64,000 nt of DNA from Streptomyces mobaraensis NBRC 13819 = DSM 40847 (GCF_017916255.1 NZ_CP072827.1:2232001-2296000), one strand, 5' to 3'; numbered from the stretch's first letter, positions 7,743 to 16,642 are shown. Notes: generated from the sequence alone by a model not told the origin. Made by a program: numbers and translations.

Positions 7743-9719
7743 TCAGCCGGTCAGCTTCGCCGACTTGCGACGCGCGGTCCAGACCGCCGCCCCGCCCGCG
7801 AGGACGAGCGCCGCGGCGCTGCCGACCAGGGGGCCGGTGGGGGTGTCGTTACCGGTGTGGGCGAGGGAGTCGTCCGTGCCGGTGCCGGTGCCCGTACCGG
7901 TCCCCGTGCCCGTACCCGACGAGTTGCCGGTGCCGCTCGTGCCGGTGCCGTCGGTGTTCGTGCCGGTCGAGTCGTCGTCGAGCCTGGCGTCCTTGTTGAC
8001 CGCGATCTTCGCGGTCACCGGATCGAGGCCGTCACCCCTGTTGAGGGTGACACCCGAGAGGGCGAGGGCCTTCTTCCCGTCCTCGGTGAGAGCGGTCTGC
8101 ACCATGTTGAGCGTGACGACGCCGTTGGTGGCCGCGAGGGAGTCCTTGTACAGGGAGAGGTCCGCCAGCGCGATCTCCTTGTCGGACAGGCCGGGGGCGG
8201 CCTTCCCGTCCTCCTTCCTGGTGACGTGGGCCAGCAGCTGCCCCTTGTTGCCGTCCGCGCTGATCCGGAACTTGGAGAGCGTGAGTTCCACGCTCTTGCC
8301 GTTCGGGTGGGCGGTGAAGCGCACCGTCCCCTTGAACGTGGCGTCGAGCTTGGGCTTCGCCGCGTCGTAGCTTCCCGTCGCCTTGGTGAAGCGGAAGCCG
8401 CCCGTGCTCTGCTGCTCGGCGCCGTCCGAGACCTCGATCTTCCCGCCGGACGACGTGCCGGTGACGGCGCCGCGGAACGCCTGCGAGACGCCCCAGTCCA
8501 GGCGGCCGTCGTAGACCGTGGAGTCCGCGGCCAGTTGCTTCGGCTGCTCGGTGCTGCTGCCGGTCGTCCCCGGCGTCTCCGAGCTCCCGGTGCCGCCCGT
8601 CGCCCCCGGGGACGCGGAGGAGCCGCCGGTCTCCTCGGCGCCTCCCTTCGGGTCGCCCGTCTCCGGAATGAGCGACTCCTCCTCCGGGCCCTCGACCTTG
8701 CCGTCGTCGACGCCCTCGGGCTTGGGCTCGGAGGACGGGGTCTCCTTCGGAGCGGGGGTCCCCTTCGCGTCGGAGGTCTTCTCCGGCTCAGGGGTCTTCT
8801 TCGTGTCGGACGGCTTCTTCGTGTCGGAGGTCTGCTTCGGCTCGGAGGGTTCCTTCGGCTTCGGCTCGGGCGTGGGCTTCTTGCTGGGTATCGGGGCGGG
8901 CTCGCGGTCGTCCGGGAGCGGGAGCGGTTCGCCCTGCTTCGCCGAGAGGGAGAGGCCGTCGAGGGACGCCCCGGCCTTGTAGACGGAGTGCTTCTTGTAG
9001 GTGAGCGCCTTGGCACCGTCGGCCGTCAGGGTCGCGGGGACCTTGGCGAGTGCCGGGACGTCGTTCTTGGCGCCGGCCTTGGCGTCGTTCCCGGCCTGCT
9101 CCTTGCTGTCCTTGGCGTCCTTGTCGGCCTTCCTTTCGGCCTTCTTGTCGCTCTTCTCCGCCTTGTCCGCCTTATCCGGCTCGGCGTCCTTCCCCGCCGG
9201 CTCCGCCTTCGCCAGGTCGAGCGTGGCGAGGGTGACGTCGTCGCGGGTTTTGCCGGACGTCGTGACGTCGGCGGTGACGCGGCCCTTCTCGCCCTCGCCG
9301 ATCACCTTGAGGTCGCTGAACTTGACGTCCAGCCCCCAGTGCTTCTTCTTCCCCTCGCCCTTGGCGTGGCCCAGGAAGCGGACGCTGCCCTTGAAAGCGG
9401 TGGTGAAGGAGTGCTTCTCGCGGTCGTAGGTGCCCTTGCCGCCGGAGAAGGTGAAGGCACCGTTGCCGTCCGCCTGTTCGGCGCCGTCGGCGACGCGGAT
9501 GGTGCCGTCGGCCTCCTCGCCCGTGACGTACTGGCGGAACGATTCCTTGACGCCCCAGGTGAGGGTGGCGTCCTTGAGCAGGAACCCGGTCGGCTGCTTG
9601 GCCGCCGCGTCCGGCTCCTCACCGGCGGCTCGGGCGGGCAGGGTGAGCACGGTGGCCCCGAGGGCGATCGCCGTGGCGACGGCGGCGGTGAACGCCGTCC
9701 GTCTCTGAGTTACGGCCAT
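7743..9719 (-). CDS. Cell-surface haem-binding protein with two HtaA domains and a sortase signal
   Basis: A 658-residue exported protein. Residues 1-32 are a signal peptide (PARA end). Two HtaA domains follow, at about 45-175 (LTWGVKESFRQYVTG, then GSVRFLGHA) and 400-575 (LDWGVSQAFRGAVTG, then GTVRFTAHPNG). Each keeps the Tyr/Trp/His pattern used for haem binding in corynebacterial HtaA. Between them lies a disordered Lys/Pro/Glu/Ser linker of ~200 residues with many KxTSD-like repeats. A Gly-Thr repeat stretch leads to LAHTG at 619-623, a membrane helix and basic tail, the form recognised by class E sortase. AAGGAG precedes the ATG. It is divergent from efeOBU, so it probably captures haem at the wall for the same iron circuit. 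Confidence 0.9.
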   Translation of the reverse strand: MAVTQRRTAFTAAVATAIALGATVLTLPARAAGEEPDAAAKQPTGFLLKDATLTWGVKESFRQYVTGEEADGTIRVADGAEQADGNGAFTFSGGKGTYDREKHSFTTAFKGSVRFLGHAKGEGKKKHWGLDVKFSDLKVIGEGEKGRVTADVTTSGKTRDDVTLATLDLAKAEPAGKDAEPDKADKAEKSDKKAERKADKDAKDSKEQAGNDAKAGAKNDVPALAKVPATLTADGAKALTYKKHSVYKAGASLDGLSLSAKQGEPLPLPDDREPAPIPSKKPTPEPKPKEPSEPKQTSDTKKPSDTKKTPEPEKTSDAKGTPAPKETPSSEPKPEGVDDGKVEGPEEESLIPETGDPKGGAEETGGSSASPGATGGTGSSETPGTTGSSTEQPKQLAADSTVYDGRLDWGVSQAFRGAVTGTSSGGKIEVSDGAEQQSTGGFRFTKATGSYDAAKPKLDATFKGTVRFTAHPNGKSVELTLSKFRISADGNKGQLLAHVTRKEDGKAAPGLSDKEIALADLSLYKDSLAATNGVVTLNMVQTALTEDGKKALALSGVTLNRGDGLDPVTAKIAVNKDARLDDDSTGTNTDGTGTSGTGNSSGTGTGTGTGTGTGTDDSLAHTGNDTPTGPLVGSAAALVLAGGAAVWTARRKSAKLTG

Positions 9720-10242
9720 GTGTCAACTCTCCTTAGGGGTAGTGCGGCCGGTGCCTGCCGGCACATGAAAGGTAGTCAGTCGAATGGATGCGCGGAAAGC
9801 GGAAAAGGGTCCCTCGCACGGCACATGAGTCATCACACGAGTCGCCGGCCGCGTCGCGCGCACCACCGGACGACTCTCCCGCCCCTGTCCGAGGTGGCCG
9901 GATTCGTCCCCTATCCGCCCGGCGGCTCGCCGACGCCCGGCGGAGCCGGCCGCCCGGGTACGCACACCCGCACGGACCCCGGCGCGGGCACCGGCGCGCG
10001 CATCGGCTCACGTCCGGGCTCCGCGCCGCGACCACAGCGGCTCCCCCGCGCTCCCGCGAAGGGAAGCGCGGCACGGGACAGGAGGGAGGACACCCGGCCG
10101 CCCTGATCACGTCGGCCCCCGCCCGTAACAGAAGCGACCCGACGGACTCAAGTGATCGATCTGCCGAGCGGGGCGAGATTTTGCCGCATGAGAGCAGGAT
10201 CACGTGCACTTTGGGGAACGACTCAGGCAAGCCTCAGATAAG
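9720..10242. other. Long divergent intergenic region between HtaA and efeO genes
   Basis: About 630 bases separate the two start codons (9719 and 10351). No conserved coding sequence is seen. The efeO side contains an iron box; no equally good box is visible next to the HtaA start. The rest is GC-rich and without clear repeats. Confidence 0.6.
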
Positions 10243-10256
10243 TTAGGTCGGCCTTA
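10243..10256. promoter_or_regulatory. Iron box (DmdR/IdeR-type operator) upstream of efeO
   Basis: TTAGGTCGGCCTTA, read on the other strand TAAGGCCGACCTAA, fits the right half of the actinobacterial iron-box consensus (TTAGGTTAGGCTNNCCTAA). It lies 95-108 bp upstream of the efeO start. The same core occurs before the siderophore-binding gene at 50552-50565. Iron-bound DmdR1/IdeR would repress here. Confidence 0.7.
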
Positions 10257-10350
10257 TTAGAGGCGCTTTTTCAGCCACACCTCCTCCCCTTGTGACGGAG
10301 ATGTGACGAAAAGGCAGGTATTCCGACTTCCGAGCACGCCTGGAGCCCGT

Positions 10351-11487
10351 ATGCGAGCCCTCCGCTCCTCCGCTGTCACCGTCGTCGCCACGGCGGCGGC
10401 CCTGGCCGTCGTCTCCGGCTGCGCAGAGAAGTCGGACGCCGGTGACTCCGACGCGATCAACGTGACCGCCTCCGACGACAAGTGCGAGGTCTCGAAGACC
10501 TCGTTCCCCGCCGGCCACGTGAAGATCAATATCCAGAACAAGGGCTCCAAGATCACCGAGGTGTACGTCTACGCCGCGGACGACCGGATCGTCACCGAGC
10601 GCGAGAACATCGGCCCGGGCACCAAGACCGAGATCACCGCGACGGTCAAGAAGGCCGGTGACTACGAGATCGCCTGCAAGCCCGGCATGAAGGGCGACGG
10701 AATCCGGCAGAAGATCACCGTCACCGGCGGCGACGGCAAGGAGAAGAAGACCGACCCGGCGCTCGACAAGGCCGTCGCGGAGTACCGCAAGTACGTCCAG
10801 GAGCAGGCCGACGCGACACTTCCGCTCGCGCAGAAGTTCGTCGACGCCGTCAAGGCGGGCGACCTCGACGCGGCGAAAAAGGCGTACGCCCCGTCGCGCC
10901 TCGGCTGGGAGCGGACCGAGCCCGTCGCCGAGTCCTTCGGTGACATCGACCCCAAGGTCGACGTCCGCGAGGACGGCCTGGAGAAGGGCCGGAAGTGGAC
11001 CGGCTGGCACAAGCTGGAGAAGTCGCTCTGGGACGGCAAGAAGATCACTGACGAGGACAAGGCCCTCGCCGACCAGCTGATGAAGGACCTCCAGGGCTGG
11101 CAGAAGCGCGTCGGCACCGCCGAGATCACGCCGACCAGCATGGCGAACGGCGCCAAGGAGCTCCTCGACGAGGTCTACCGGAACAAGATCACCGGTGAGG
11201 AAGAGCGCTACAGCCACACCGACCTGATCGACTTCGACGGCAACGTGCAGGGCGCCGAGAAGGCGTACGAGCTGCTGAAGCCGGTCGCCGGCAAGCAGGA
11301 CGCGGCGCTCGTCCAGGAACTGGACAAGCAGTTCGCGGCCGTGAAGAAGTCCCTCGACGACTACCGCGACGGGGACTCCTTCAAGTCCTACGACACGGTC
11401 GGCAAGGACGACCGCAAGAAGCTGTCCGACGTCGTCAACGCCCTCTCCGAGCCGCTGTCCAAGCTCGCCGGCGCCGTCGCGAAGTAA
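10351..11487 (+). CDS. efeO: Iron uptake lipoprotein EfeO (cupredoxin plus imelysin M75 domain)
   Basis: EfeO is the periplasmic/surface iron-binding part of the EfeUOB system. ATG 10351 with GGAG at -10 gives 378 residues. A lipoprotein signal ends in the lipobox VVSGC with Cys24. Residues 35-120 form a cupredoxin-like domain, with DDKCEVSKTSFPAG and GDYEIACKPGMKGDG as the copper/iron loop. The remainder is the helical M75 imelysin domain with the metal motif HKLE at 220-223. Order efeO-efeB-efeU with 15 and 27 bp gaps indicates one operon under the iron box. Confidence 0.95.
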   Translation: MRALRSSAVTVVATAAALAVVSGCAEKSDAGDSDAINVTASDDKCEVSKTSFPAGHVKINIQNKGSKITEVYVYAADDRIVTERENIGPGTKTEITATVKKAGDYEIACKPGMKGDGIRQKITVTGGDGKEKKTDPALDKAVAEYRKYVQEQADATLPLAQKFVDAVKAGDLDAAKKAYAPSRLGWERTEPVAESFGDIDPKVDVREDGLEKGRKWTGWHKLEKSLWDGKKITDEDKALADQLMKDLQGWQKRVGTAEITPTSMANGAKELLDEVYRNKITGEEERYSHTDLIDFDGNVQGAEKAYELLKPVAGKQDAALVQELDKQFAAVKKSLDDYRDGDSFKSYDTVGKDDRKKLSDVVNALSEPLSKLAGAVAK

Positions 11488-11502
11488 TCGGGGGAACGTG
11501 CG

Positions 11503-12978
11503 ATGAGCGACGTGAAGAAGAACGAGACGACTTCCGGCGACCGGGCCGAGAAGCCCACGGAAGCGAAGACGGACGCGAAGACGGGCCCGGAGGTGGGCCC
11601 GGAGGCGGACGTCACAATGGAAGCCGCGGCGGAAGCGAAGACCGAAGCGAAGACCGAGACCGCGGCCGCGGCCGGGGCCGAGACCGAAGCCAAGGCCGAA
11701 GCCAAGTCCGGGGCCGAGACCGAGGCGCACAGCCGCAGCCGCACCCCCTCCCGCCGTGCCCTCCTCGGCTGGGGCGGCGCCGGACTGGCGCTCGGTGCCG
11801 TCGCGGCCGGCGGTACGGCCGCGGCCCTGCGCCTCGGCGACGACGACAAGTCGCCGGCCGCCGCCGAGGGCGAGGCCGTGCCCTTCTACGGCCCCCACCA
11901 GGCCGGCATCGCCACGCCCGTCCAGGACCGGCTGCACTTCGCCGCCTTCGACGTGCGCACCGACGACCGCGAGCAGTTGATCAAGCTGCTGAAGGAGTGG
12001 ACGGCCGCCGCCGCCCGGATGACCGCCGGTCACGAGGTCGGCGAGGGCGCCATCAGCGAGAACGACGAGCTGCCGCCGGACGACACCGGCGAGGCGCTGG
12101 GCCTCAAGCCGTCCCGGCTGACGCTCACCTTCGGCATCGGGCCCACCCTGTTCGAGAAGGACGGCAAGGACCGCTTCGGCCTCAAGGGCCGCCGTCCCAA
12201 GGCCCTGATCGACCTGCCGCCGTTCCCCGGCGACAACCTGGACCCGGCCCGCAGCGGCGGCGACCTCTGCGTCCAGGCGTGCGCGGACGACCCGCAGGTC
12301 GCGGTGCACGCGATCCGCAACCTGGCCCGCATAGGCATGGGCCGGGTGGCGATCCGCTGGTCGCAGCTCGGCTTCGGCAAGACGTCCTCGACGACGCCGG
12401 ACGCCATGACGCCCCGCAACATGATGGGCTTCAAGGACGGCACCCGGAACATCGCGGGCACCGAGACCGACCGGCTCGACAAGTTCGTGTGGGTGGGCGA
12501 GAAGGACGCCGACGGCTGGATGGCCGGCGGCTCGTACCTCGTCGCCCGCCGGATCCGCATGCACATCGAGACCTGGGACCGCACCTCCCTGAAGGAGCAG
12601 GAGGACGTCTTCGGCCGCGACAAGGCCGAGGGCGCGCCGCAGGGCAAGCGGCGGGAGCGCGACGAACCCAACCTCCGGGTGCTGAAGCCCACCGCGCACG
12701 TCCGCCTCGCCCACCCCGACAGCAACGCGGGGGCGACCATCCTGCGCCGCGGCTACTCCTTCACGGACGGCACCGACGGCCTGGGCCGGCTCGACGCCGG
12801 ACTGTTCTTCATCGCCTACCAGCGCGACGTCCGGGACGGCTTCGTGCCGATCCAGACCCGGCTGTCGCGTTCGGACGCCCTCAACGAGTACATCCAGCAC
12901 GTGGGTTCGGCCGTCTTCGCCGTCCCGCCGGGCGTCCGCGACAAGGACGACTGGTGGGGCCGGACGCTGTTCGGCTGA
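11503..12978 (+). CDS. efeB: EfeB, Tat-exported DyP-type haem peroxidase
   Basis: EfeB is a haem peroxidase exported folded by the Tat route; it is thought to oxidise ferrous iron for EfeU and may remove iron from haem. The 491 residues begin with an unusually long (~75 residue) Glu/Ala/Lys/Thr-rich extension before the twin-arginine signal SRRALLGW at 83-90 and its hydrophobic core. The DyP distal motif GFKDGTRN is at 309-316 (Asp312), and the domain ends with the expected FTDGTDGLGRLDAGLFFIAY and a C-terminal DDWWGRTLFG. The extension would have to be tolerated by Tat or be removed by use of an internal start; no better ribosome site is seen inside it. Confidence 0.95.
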   Translation: MSDVKKNETTSGDRAEKPTEAKTDAKTGPEVGPEADVTMEAAAEAKTEAKTETAAAAGAETEAKAEAKSGAETEAHSRSRTPSRRALLGWGGAGLALGAVAAGGTAAALRLGDDDKSPAAAEGEAVPFYGPHQAGIATPVQDRLHFAAFDVRTDDREQLIKLLKEWTAAAARMTAGHEVGEGAISENDELPPDDTGEALGLKPSRLTLTFGIGPTLFEKDGKDRFGLKGRRPKALIDLPPFPGDNLDPARSGGDLCVQACADDPQVAVHAIRNLARIGMGRVAIRWSQLGFGKTSSTTPDAMTPRNMMGFKDGTRNIAGTETDRLDKFVWVGEKDADGWMAGGSYLVARRIRMHIETWDRTSLKEQEDVFGRDKAEGAPQGKRRERDEPNLRVLKPTAHVRLAHPDSNAGATILRRGYSFTDGTDGLGRLDAGLFFIAYQRDVRDGFVPIQTRLSRSDALNEYIQHVGSAVFAVPPGVRDKDDWWGRTLFG

Positions 12979-13005
12979 CGGCCCCGCATACGAAGGAGGC
13001 GCCGC

Positions 13006-14055
13006 GTGTTCGGCAACTACCTGATCGGCCTGCGCGAGGGACTGGAGGCCAGCCTGGTCGTCTGCATCCTCGTCGCCTACCTGGTCAAGAGCGGTCGCAG
13101 GGACGCCCTGCGGCCGGTCTGGCTCGGCATCACCGCGGCCGTGCTGCTCAGCATGGGCTTCGGCGCCGTGCTCCAGTACGGCTCGCAGACCATGACGTTC
13201 GAGGCGCAGGAGACGCTGGGCGGATCGCTGTCCGTCATCGCCGTGGGCCTGGTGACGTGGATGGTCTTCTGGATGCGGCGCACCGCGCGGCACCTGAAGA
13301 AGGAGCTGCACGGCAAGCTGGACGCGGCGCTGGCGATGGGCACCACCGCACTGGTGGTGACGGCGTTCCTGGCCGTGGGCCGGGAGGGCCTGGAGACCGC
13401 GCTGTTCATCTGGACGGCGGTGCAGGCCACCGACGACGGCGTACGGCCGCTGGTCGGCGCGCTGCTCGGGCTGCTCACGGCGGTGCTGCTGGGCTGGCTG
13501 TTCTACCGGGGCGCCCTGAAGATCAACCTGGCGAAGTTCTTCACCTGGACCGGCGGGATGCTGATCGTGGTGGCGGCGGGCGTGCTCGCGTACGGCTTCC
13601 ACGACCTCCAGGAGGCCGACGTCCTGCCGGGGCTGGGCTCGAAGGCGTTCGACATCAGTGAGCAGGTGCCGGTCGACAGCTGGTACGGGACGCTGCTGAA
13701 GGGCGTCTTCAACTTCCAGCCGGACCCGACGAAGCTCCAGGTGTGGGTGTGGGCGCTGTACCTGGTCCCGACCCTGGTGCTGTTCTTCCGTCCCGGTCGC
13801 ACCGGTAAGGTGGCGCCGTCCCGGGCAGCCACCGCTGCCAGCGCAGCCACCGAGGAGTCCAAGGCCGATGCGACGTCGGACGCGCCCGCGTCTTCCGCGC
13901 CTTCCGCGTCGTCTGCCGCGCCTTCTCCGTCGTCCGCCGTGGCCGGTGCCGTCCCGGGTGCTCCCGCTGCTCCTGCTGCCGGCGCTGCTGGCGGCGACCG
14001 GGTGCGTGACGGTGCACGGCGAGCGGGAGATCGTCCCGGCGGTGGAGAAGGCTGA
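13006..14055 (+). CDS. efeU: EfeU, FTR1-type high-affinity iron permease
   Basis: The membrane permease of the EfeUOB iron importer. GTG 13006 follows GAAGGAG. Two REGLE iron motifs occur, at 10-14 (LREGLEASL) and 126-130 (GREGLETAL), each within a membrane helix; seven helices are predicted by eye up to about residue 265. The core ends near PTLVLFFRPGRTGK. After that comes an Ala/Ser/Pro-rich tail of ~75 residues, of which the last 62 are encoded by DNA that also encodes the start of the next gene in another frame. The tail has no counterpart in EfeU that I know of. Confidence 0.93.
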   Translation: MFGNYLIGLREGLEASLVVCILVAYLVKSGRRDALRPVWLGITAAVLLSMGFGAVLQYGSQTMTFEAQETLGGSLSVIAVGLVTWMVFWMRRTARHLKKELHGKLDAALAMGTTALVVTAFLAVGREGLETALFIWTAVQATDDGVRPLVGALLGLLTAVLLGWLFYRGALKINLAKFFTWTGGMLIVVAAGVLAYGFHDLQEADVLPGLGSKAFDISEQVPVDSWYGTLLKGVFNFQPDPTKLQVWVWALYLVPTLVLFFRPGRTGKVAPSRAATAASAATEESKADATSDAPASSAPSASSAAPSPSSAVAGAVPGAPAAPAAGAAGGDRVRDGARRAGDRPGGGEG

Positions 14056-14935
14056 GGCCGCCAAGGTCCTCGGCGACTTCACCGCCGGCTACACCAAGGC
14101 GTACCGCGCCCTCGACCCGGCCCTCGTGGACCGGGTCGAGACCGGCGCCCTCGCCGAGATCGGCCGCGCCGACGTGACCGCGCAGCGCAAGCTGCTGCCC
14201 AAGGGCAACCCGGGCTATCCGGCGCTGGAACTGCGCGACGCCCGGTTCTCCATCCCCAAGTCGGCCGGCTGGCCGAAGTTCTTCGTGGCCGACACCCTCA
14301 GCAACCGGGACGCCAACCGGTGGCTGGTGGTGTTCACGCGCGACAGCGCCAAGGACCCGTGGAAGGCCGCCTACCTGACGCTGCACGCGCCGGGCACGGT
14401 CCCCGCGTTCCGGACGGACGGCGACGGCTGGGCGGAGGCCGTTCCGGTACGGGCCGGCGAGCCGTCCGGGCTGGCGCTGGACCCCGACGCGGTCAGCGGC
14501 GCGTACACCGGCTTCCTGCGCACCGGCAAGGGCGACGTCTTCGCCCCCGACCTCGCCACCACCCAACTGCGCGCCGACCGCGCCAAGCTCGCGCGGACGC
14601 CCACGTTCTGGACCGACTGGATCGACACCCCCGAGCAGGGGCCCGGCTACCCCGCGCTCGCCCTGCGCACCACGGACGGCGGGGCCGTCGTCTTCTTCAC
14701 CGCCCACCACCGCGAGAAGCGGACCATGGCCAAGGGCGTCCGTCCCGCCGTCACCGAGCAGCGGACGAAGTCCCTGCTGACCGGGCGGCTGTCGACGGCG
14801 ATCACGTACACGCGGGTGTCGGAGTCGGCGGTGCGGGTGCCGGCGAAGGGGGCGGCGGGAGTGAAGGGGGCGACGGCGTCCCGGGTGCGGTTCCTGAACC
14901 GGATCGAGTCGCTGATCGCGGCGAAGGGCGAGTAG
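13868..14935 (+). CDS. Probable lipoprotein of unknown function, last gene of the efe operon
   Basis: 355 residues from ATG 13868 (GAGGAG about 12 nt upstream). The first 30 residues are extremely Arg/Pro/Leu-rich, then PLLLLPALLAATGC forms a lipobox with Cys46; a GTG further in would give a shorter, more ordinary signal. The mature part is soluble, mixed alpha/beta, with FTAGYTKAYRALDPALVDRV and repeated YPALELRDARF / YPALALRTTDGGAVVFFT segments that suggest two related halves. I recognise no family. Its place directly behind efeU, overlapping it by 188 bp, points to a role at the membrane in iron uptake, but this is inference from context. Confidence 0.75.
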   Translation: MRRRTRPRLPRLPRRLPRLLRRPPWPVPSRVLPLLLLPALLAATGCVTVHGEREIVPAVEKAEAAKVLGDFTAGYTKAYRALDPALVDRVETGALAEIGRADVTAQRKLLPKGNPGYPALELRDARFSIPKSAGWPKFFVADTLSNRDANRWLVVFTRDSAKDPWKAAYLTLHAPGTVPAFRTDGDGWAEAVPVRAGEPSGLALDPDAVSGAYTGFLRTGKGDVFAPDLATTQLRADRAKLARTPTFWTDWIDTPEQGPGYPALALRTTDGGAVVFFTAHHREKRTMAKGVRPAVTEQRTKSLLTGRLSTAITYTRVSESAVRVPAKGAAGVKGATASRVRFLNRIESLIAAKGE

Positions 14936-15041
14936 GGGCGAGTAGGGGCGCGGGCGAGTAAGCGCGAGCAGGGGTGAGGGGCGAGGGCGGGCGCCGGGGG
15001 ATCCGGGCCCGGCCCGTCAGCGGTCCGGGCGGGGCCGGACA

Positions 15042-15103
15042 GGCCGGCGGTACGGCCCGGACGGGGCCGGCGGTACGGCCCGGACGGGGCCGGCGGTACG
15101 GCC
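15042..15103. repeat. 23-bp tandem repeat, 2.7 copies
   Basis: The 23-bp unit GGCCGGCGGTACGGCCCGGA-CGG (hyphen marks the break) is present at 15042-15064 and 15065-15087 and in part to 15103, directly after the primase-like gene on the minus strand. It may act as a terminator, since the unit is rich in self-complementary GGCC/GGCCGG. Confidence 0.75.
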
Positions 15104-15109
15104 GCCCGT

Positions 15110-15841
15110 TCAGCGGCCGATCGGCCAGGCCGCGTGGTGCTCGTGGTCCGGCCGGTCCCCCGCGTACTGCGCGCACGCGTCCGTCAGCGTCTCCAGCAGC
15201 GTCAGCGGATCCGGCAGCGGCCGTTCCGGTCCCAGCAGCCAGGCCACGTACGCGTCGTCGCCGGGGAGGCGGGAGGGCGGCAGGAGGACGTAGCTGCCGC
15301 GGCAGTGCCAGCGCAGGCCGGGGTGTTCGTCGAGGGTCTCGGGGTGGCAGTCGAGCTCGCAGGGCCACCACTCGTCCTCGTCGTCCGGGGTGCCGCGGGT
15401 GGCGGTGAAGAAGAGCATGCGGTCGGGGGCGACGGTGGCGACGGGCCCGACCTCGACGCCGGCGGCCGTGAGCCGGTCCAGCGCCTTGCGGCCGGCCTCG
15501 GCGGGGACGTCCAGGACGTCGTGGGCCATGCCGGTGGCGGTGACGAAGTTGGCCTCGGGCTGGGCCCGGAGCCATTTGGCGACCTTCTCCGGGTCGGTGG
15601 TGGCGAGGGTCTGCCAGGCGAAGGAGACGGGGTGCCGGCCCGGGGTGGGACAGCCGATGCGTTCGCACGAACACCCGTAGCCGGAGGGGTGGGCGGCCGG
15701 GGCCAGGGGGAACCCCGCGGCGGCCGCGGCCAGGAGCAGTTCCTCGCGGGCGGCACCGGTGGCCGCCCCCGCACCCGTATCGCCGCCCGCTCCGCTCCTG
15801 GGGCGGCGCAGCCACTGGGAGAATCTGCTCTTGCGTTCCAT
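15110..15841 (-). CDS. Bifunctional DNA primase/polymerase (prim-pol) N-terminal domain protein
   Basis: 243 residues. After a basic start (MERKSRFSQWLRR) comes the archaeo-eukaryotic primase-like pattern used in plasmid and actinobacterial prim-pol proteins: AAAGFPLAPAAHPSGYGCSCERIGCPTPGRHPVSFAW, where the Cys/His set CSCxxxGCxxPGxHP resembles a small zinc site, followed by NFVTATGMAHDVLDVPAE with the acidic pair. There is no helicase or second domain, so it is a stand-alone form common in Streptomyces chromosomes. Catalytic ability cannot be judged from this alone. It is flanked by the efe operon's end and a TetR gene. Confidence 0.8.
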   Translation of the reverse strand: MERKSRFSQWLRRPRSGAGGDTGAGAATGAAREELLLAAAAAGFPLAPAAHPSGYGCSCERIGCPTPGRHPVSFAWQTLATTDPEKVAKWLRAQPEANFVTATGMAHDVLDVPAEAGRKALDRLTAAGVEVGPVATVAPDRMLFFTATRGTPDDEDEWWPCELDCHPETLDEHPGLRWHCRGSYVLLPPSRLPGDDAYVAWLLGPERPLPDPLTLLETLTDACAQYAGDRPDHEHHAAWPIGR

Positions 15842-15993
15842 CTATCCCCTCACTTCGACCGCGGTCTCCGGTCAATGCTGCCACCATCCGGCGCCCGGCG
15901 TGACCGTCGGGCGCATCCGAGGGTGTGACACCTACCGCTCCGGCGGCCGGGCCGGGGCGCCGAGGGGCGTCGGCGGGGCCCGGCGGGCGGGAT

Positions 15994-16599
15994 TCAGCGG
16001 GGGGTGAGCCCCCGCAGGGTGATCTCGACGACGCTGTCGGCGTAGGCGTGGGTGAGGGGCTGGGTGCGCAGCATCCAGCGGTGGGCGAGCGGGCCGACGA
16101 GCAGTTCGAGGGCGATGCGCGGGTCCACGTCCGGGTCGGCCTGCCCGGCCTCCTGGGCGGCGCGCAGCCGGGTGACGTAGAGCTGGAGCTGCGGTTCGAG
16201 CACCGCCCGGGTGAACTGGGCGCAGAGGTCCGGGTTGGCGATGCTCTCGGCGGCGAGGGCGCGTGAAGGGGCGTCGTAGCGCGGGCTGTTGAGTTCGTCG
16301 ACGGTGGCGCGGAGGACGGTCTTGAGGTCGGCTTCCAGGTCGCCCGTGTCGGGCAGTTCGTGGTGCCCCTCGGCGGCGTCCTCGCCGAGGGCGACGAAGG
16401 CGTCCAGGAGGACGGCGGCCTTGGAGGGCCACCAGCGGTAGATCGTCTGCTTGCCGACGCCGGCCCGGGCGGCGATGGCCTCGATGGTGAGCCGCTGGTA
16501 GCCGGTCTCGCCGGTGAGTTCGAGGGCGGCTTCCAGGATCGCGCGACGGGAACGCTCGCTGCGGCGGTTGGCGTCGGGCGGGGTCTTGGTGGTGGCCAT
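15994..16599 (-). CDS. TetR-family transcriptional repressor
   Basis: 201 residues from ATG 16599. The N-terminal helix-turn-helix is complete: SRRAILEAALELTGETGYQRLTIEAIAARAGVGKQTIYRWWPSKAAVL. The C-terminal ligand domain has SPRYDAPSRALAAESIANPDLCAQFTRAVLEPQ, seen in the AcrR-like group with a TetR_C-type dimer interface. Two perfect inverted repeats (16626-16642 and 16693-16709) lie between it and the divergent small gene at 16759 and are its likely operators, giving autorepression and control of the small gene. The effector is unknown. Confidence 0.92.
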   Translation of the reverse strand: MATTKTPPDANRRSERSRRAILEAALELTGETGYQRLTIEAIAARAGVGKQTIYRWWPSKAAVLLDAFVALGEDAAEGHHELPDTGDLEADLKTVLRATVDELNSPRYDAPSRALAAESIANPDLCAQFTRAVLEPQLQLYVTRLRAAQEAGQADPDVDPRIALELLVGPLAHRWMLRTQPLTHAYADSVVEITLRGLTPR

Positions 16600-16625
16600 G
16601 GGGGCAGGGTAGCGGTTCGACGAGG

Positions 16626-16642
16626 CGAGACGTTCCGTCTCG
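16626..16642. promoter_or_regulatory. TetR operator 1 (perfect 7-3-7 inverted repeat)
   Basis: CGAGACG-TTC-CGTCTCG, 27 bp upstream of the TetR start codon. It is the exact reverse complement of operator 2. Confidence 0.8.

Noticed and set aside
10243..14082. A 1279-codon open frame antisense to efeO-efeB-efeU
   Set aside because: It is a shadow of the high-GC sense genes; its composition is Arg/Gly/Val/Leu-rich without motifs, and all sense genes have clear family features.
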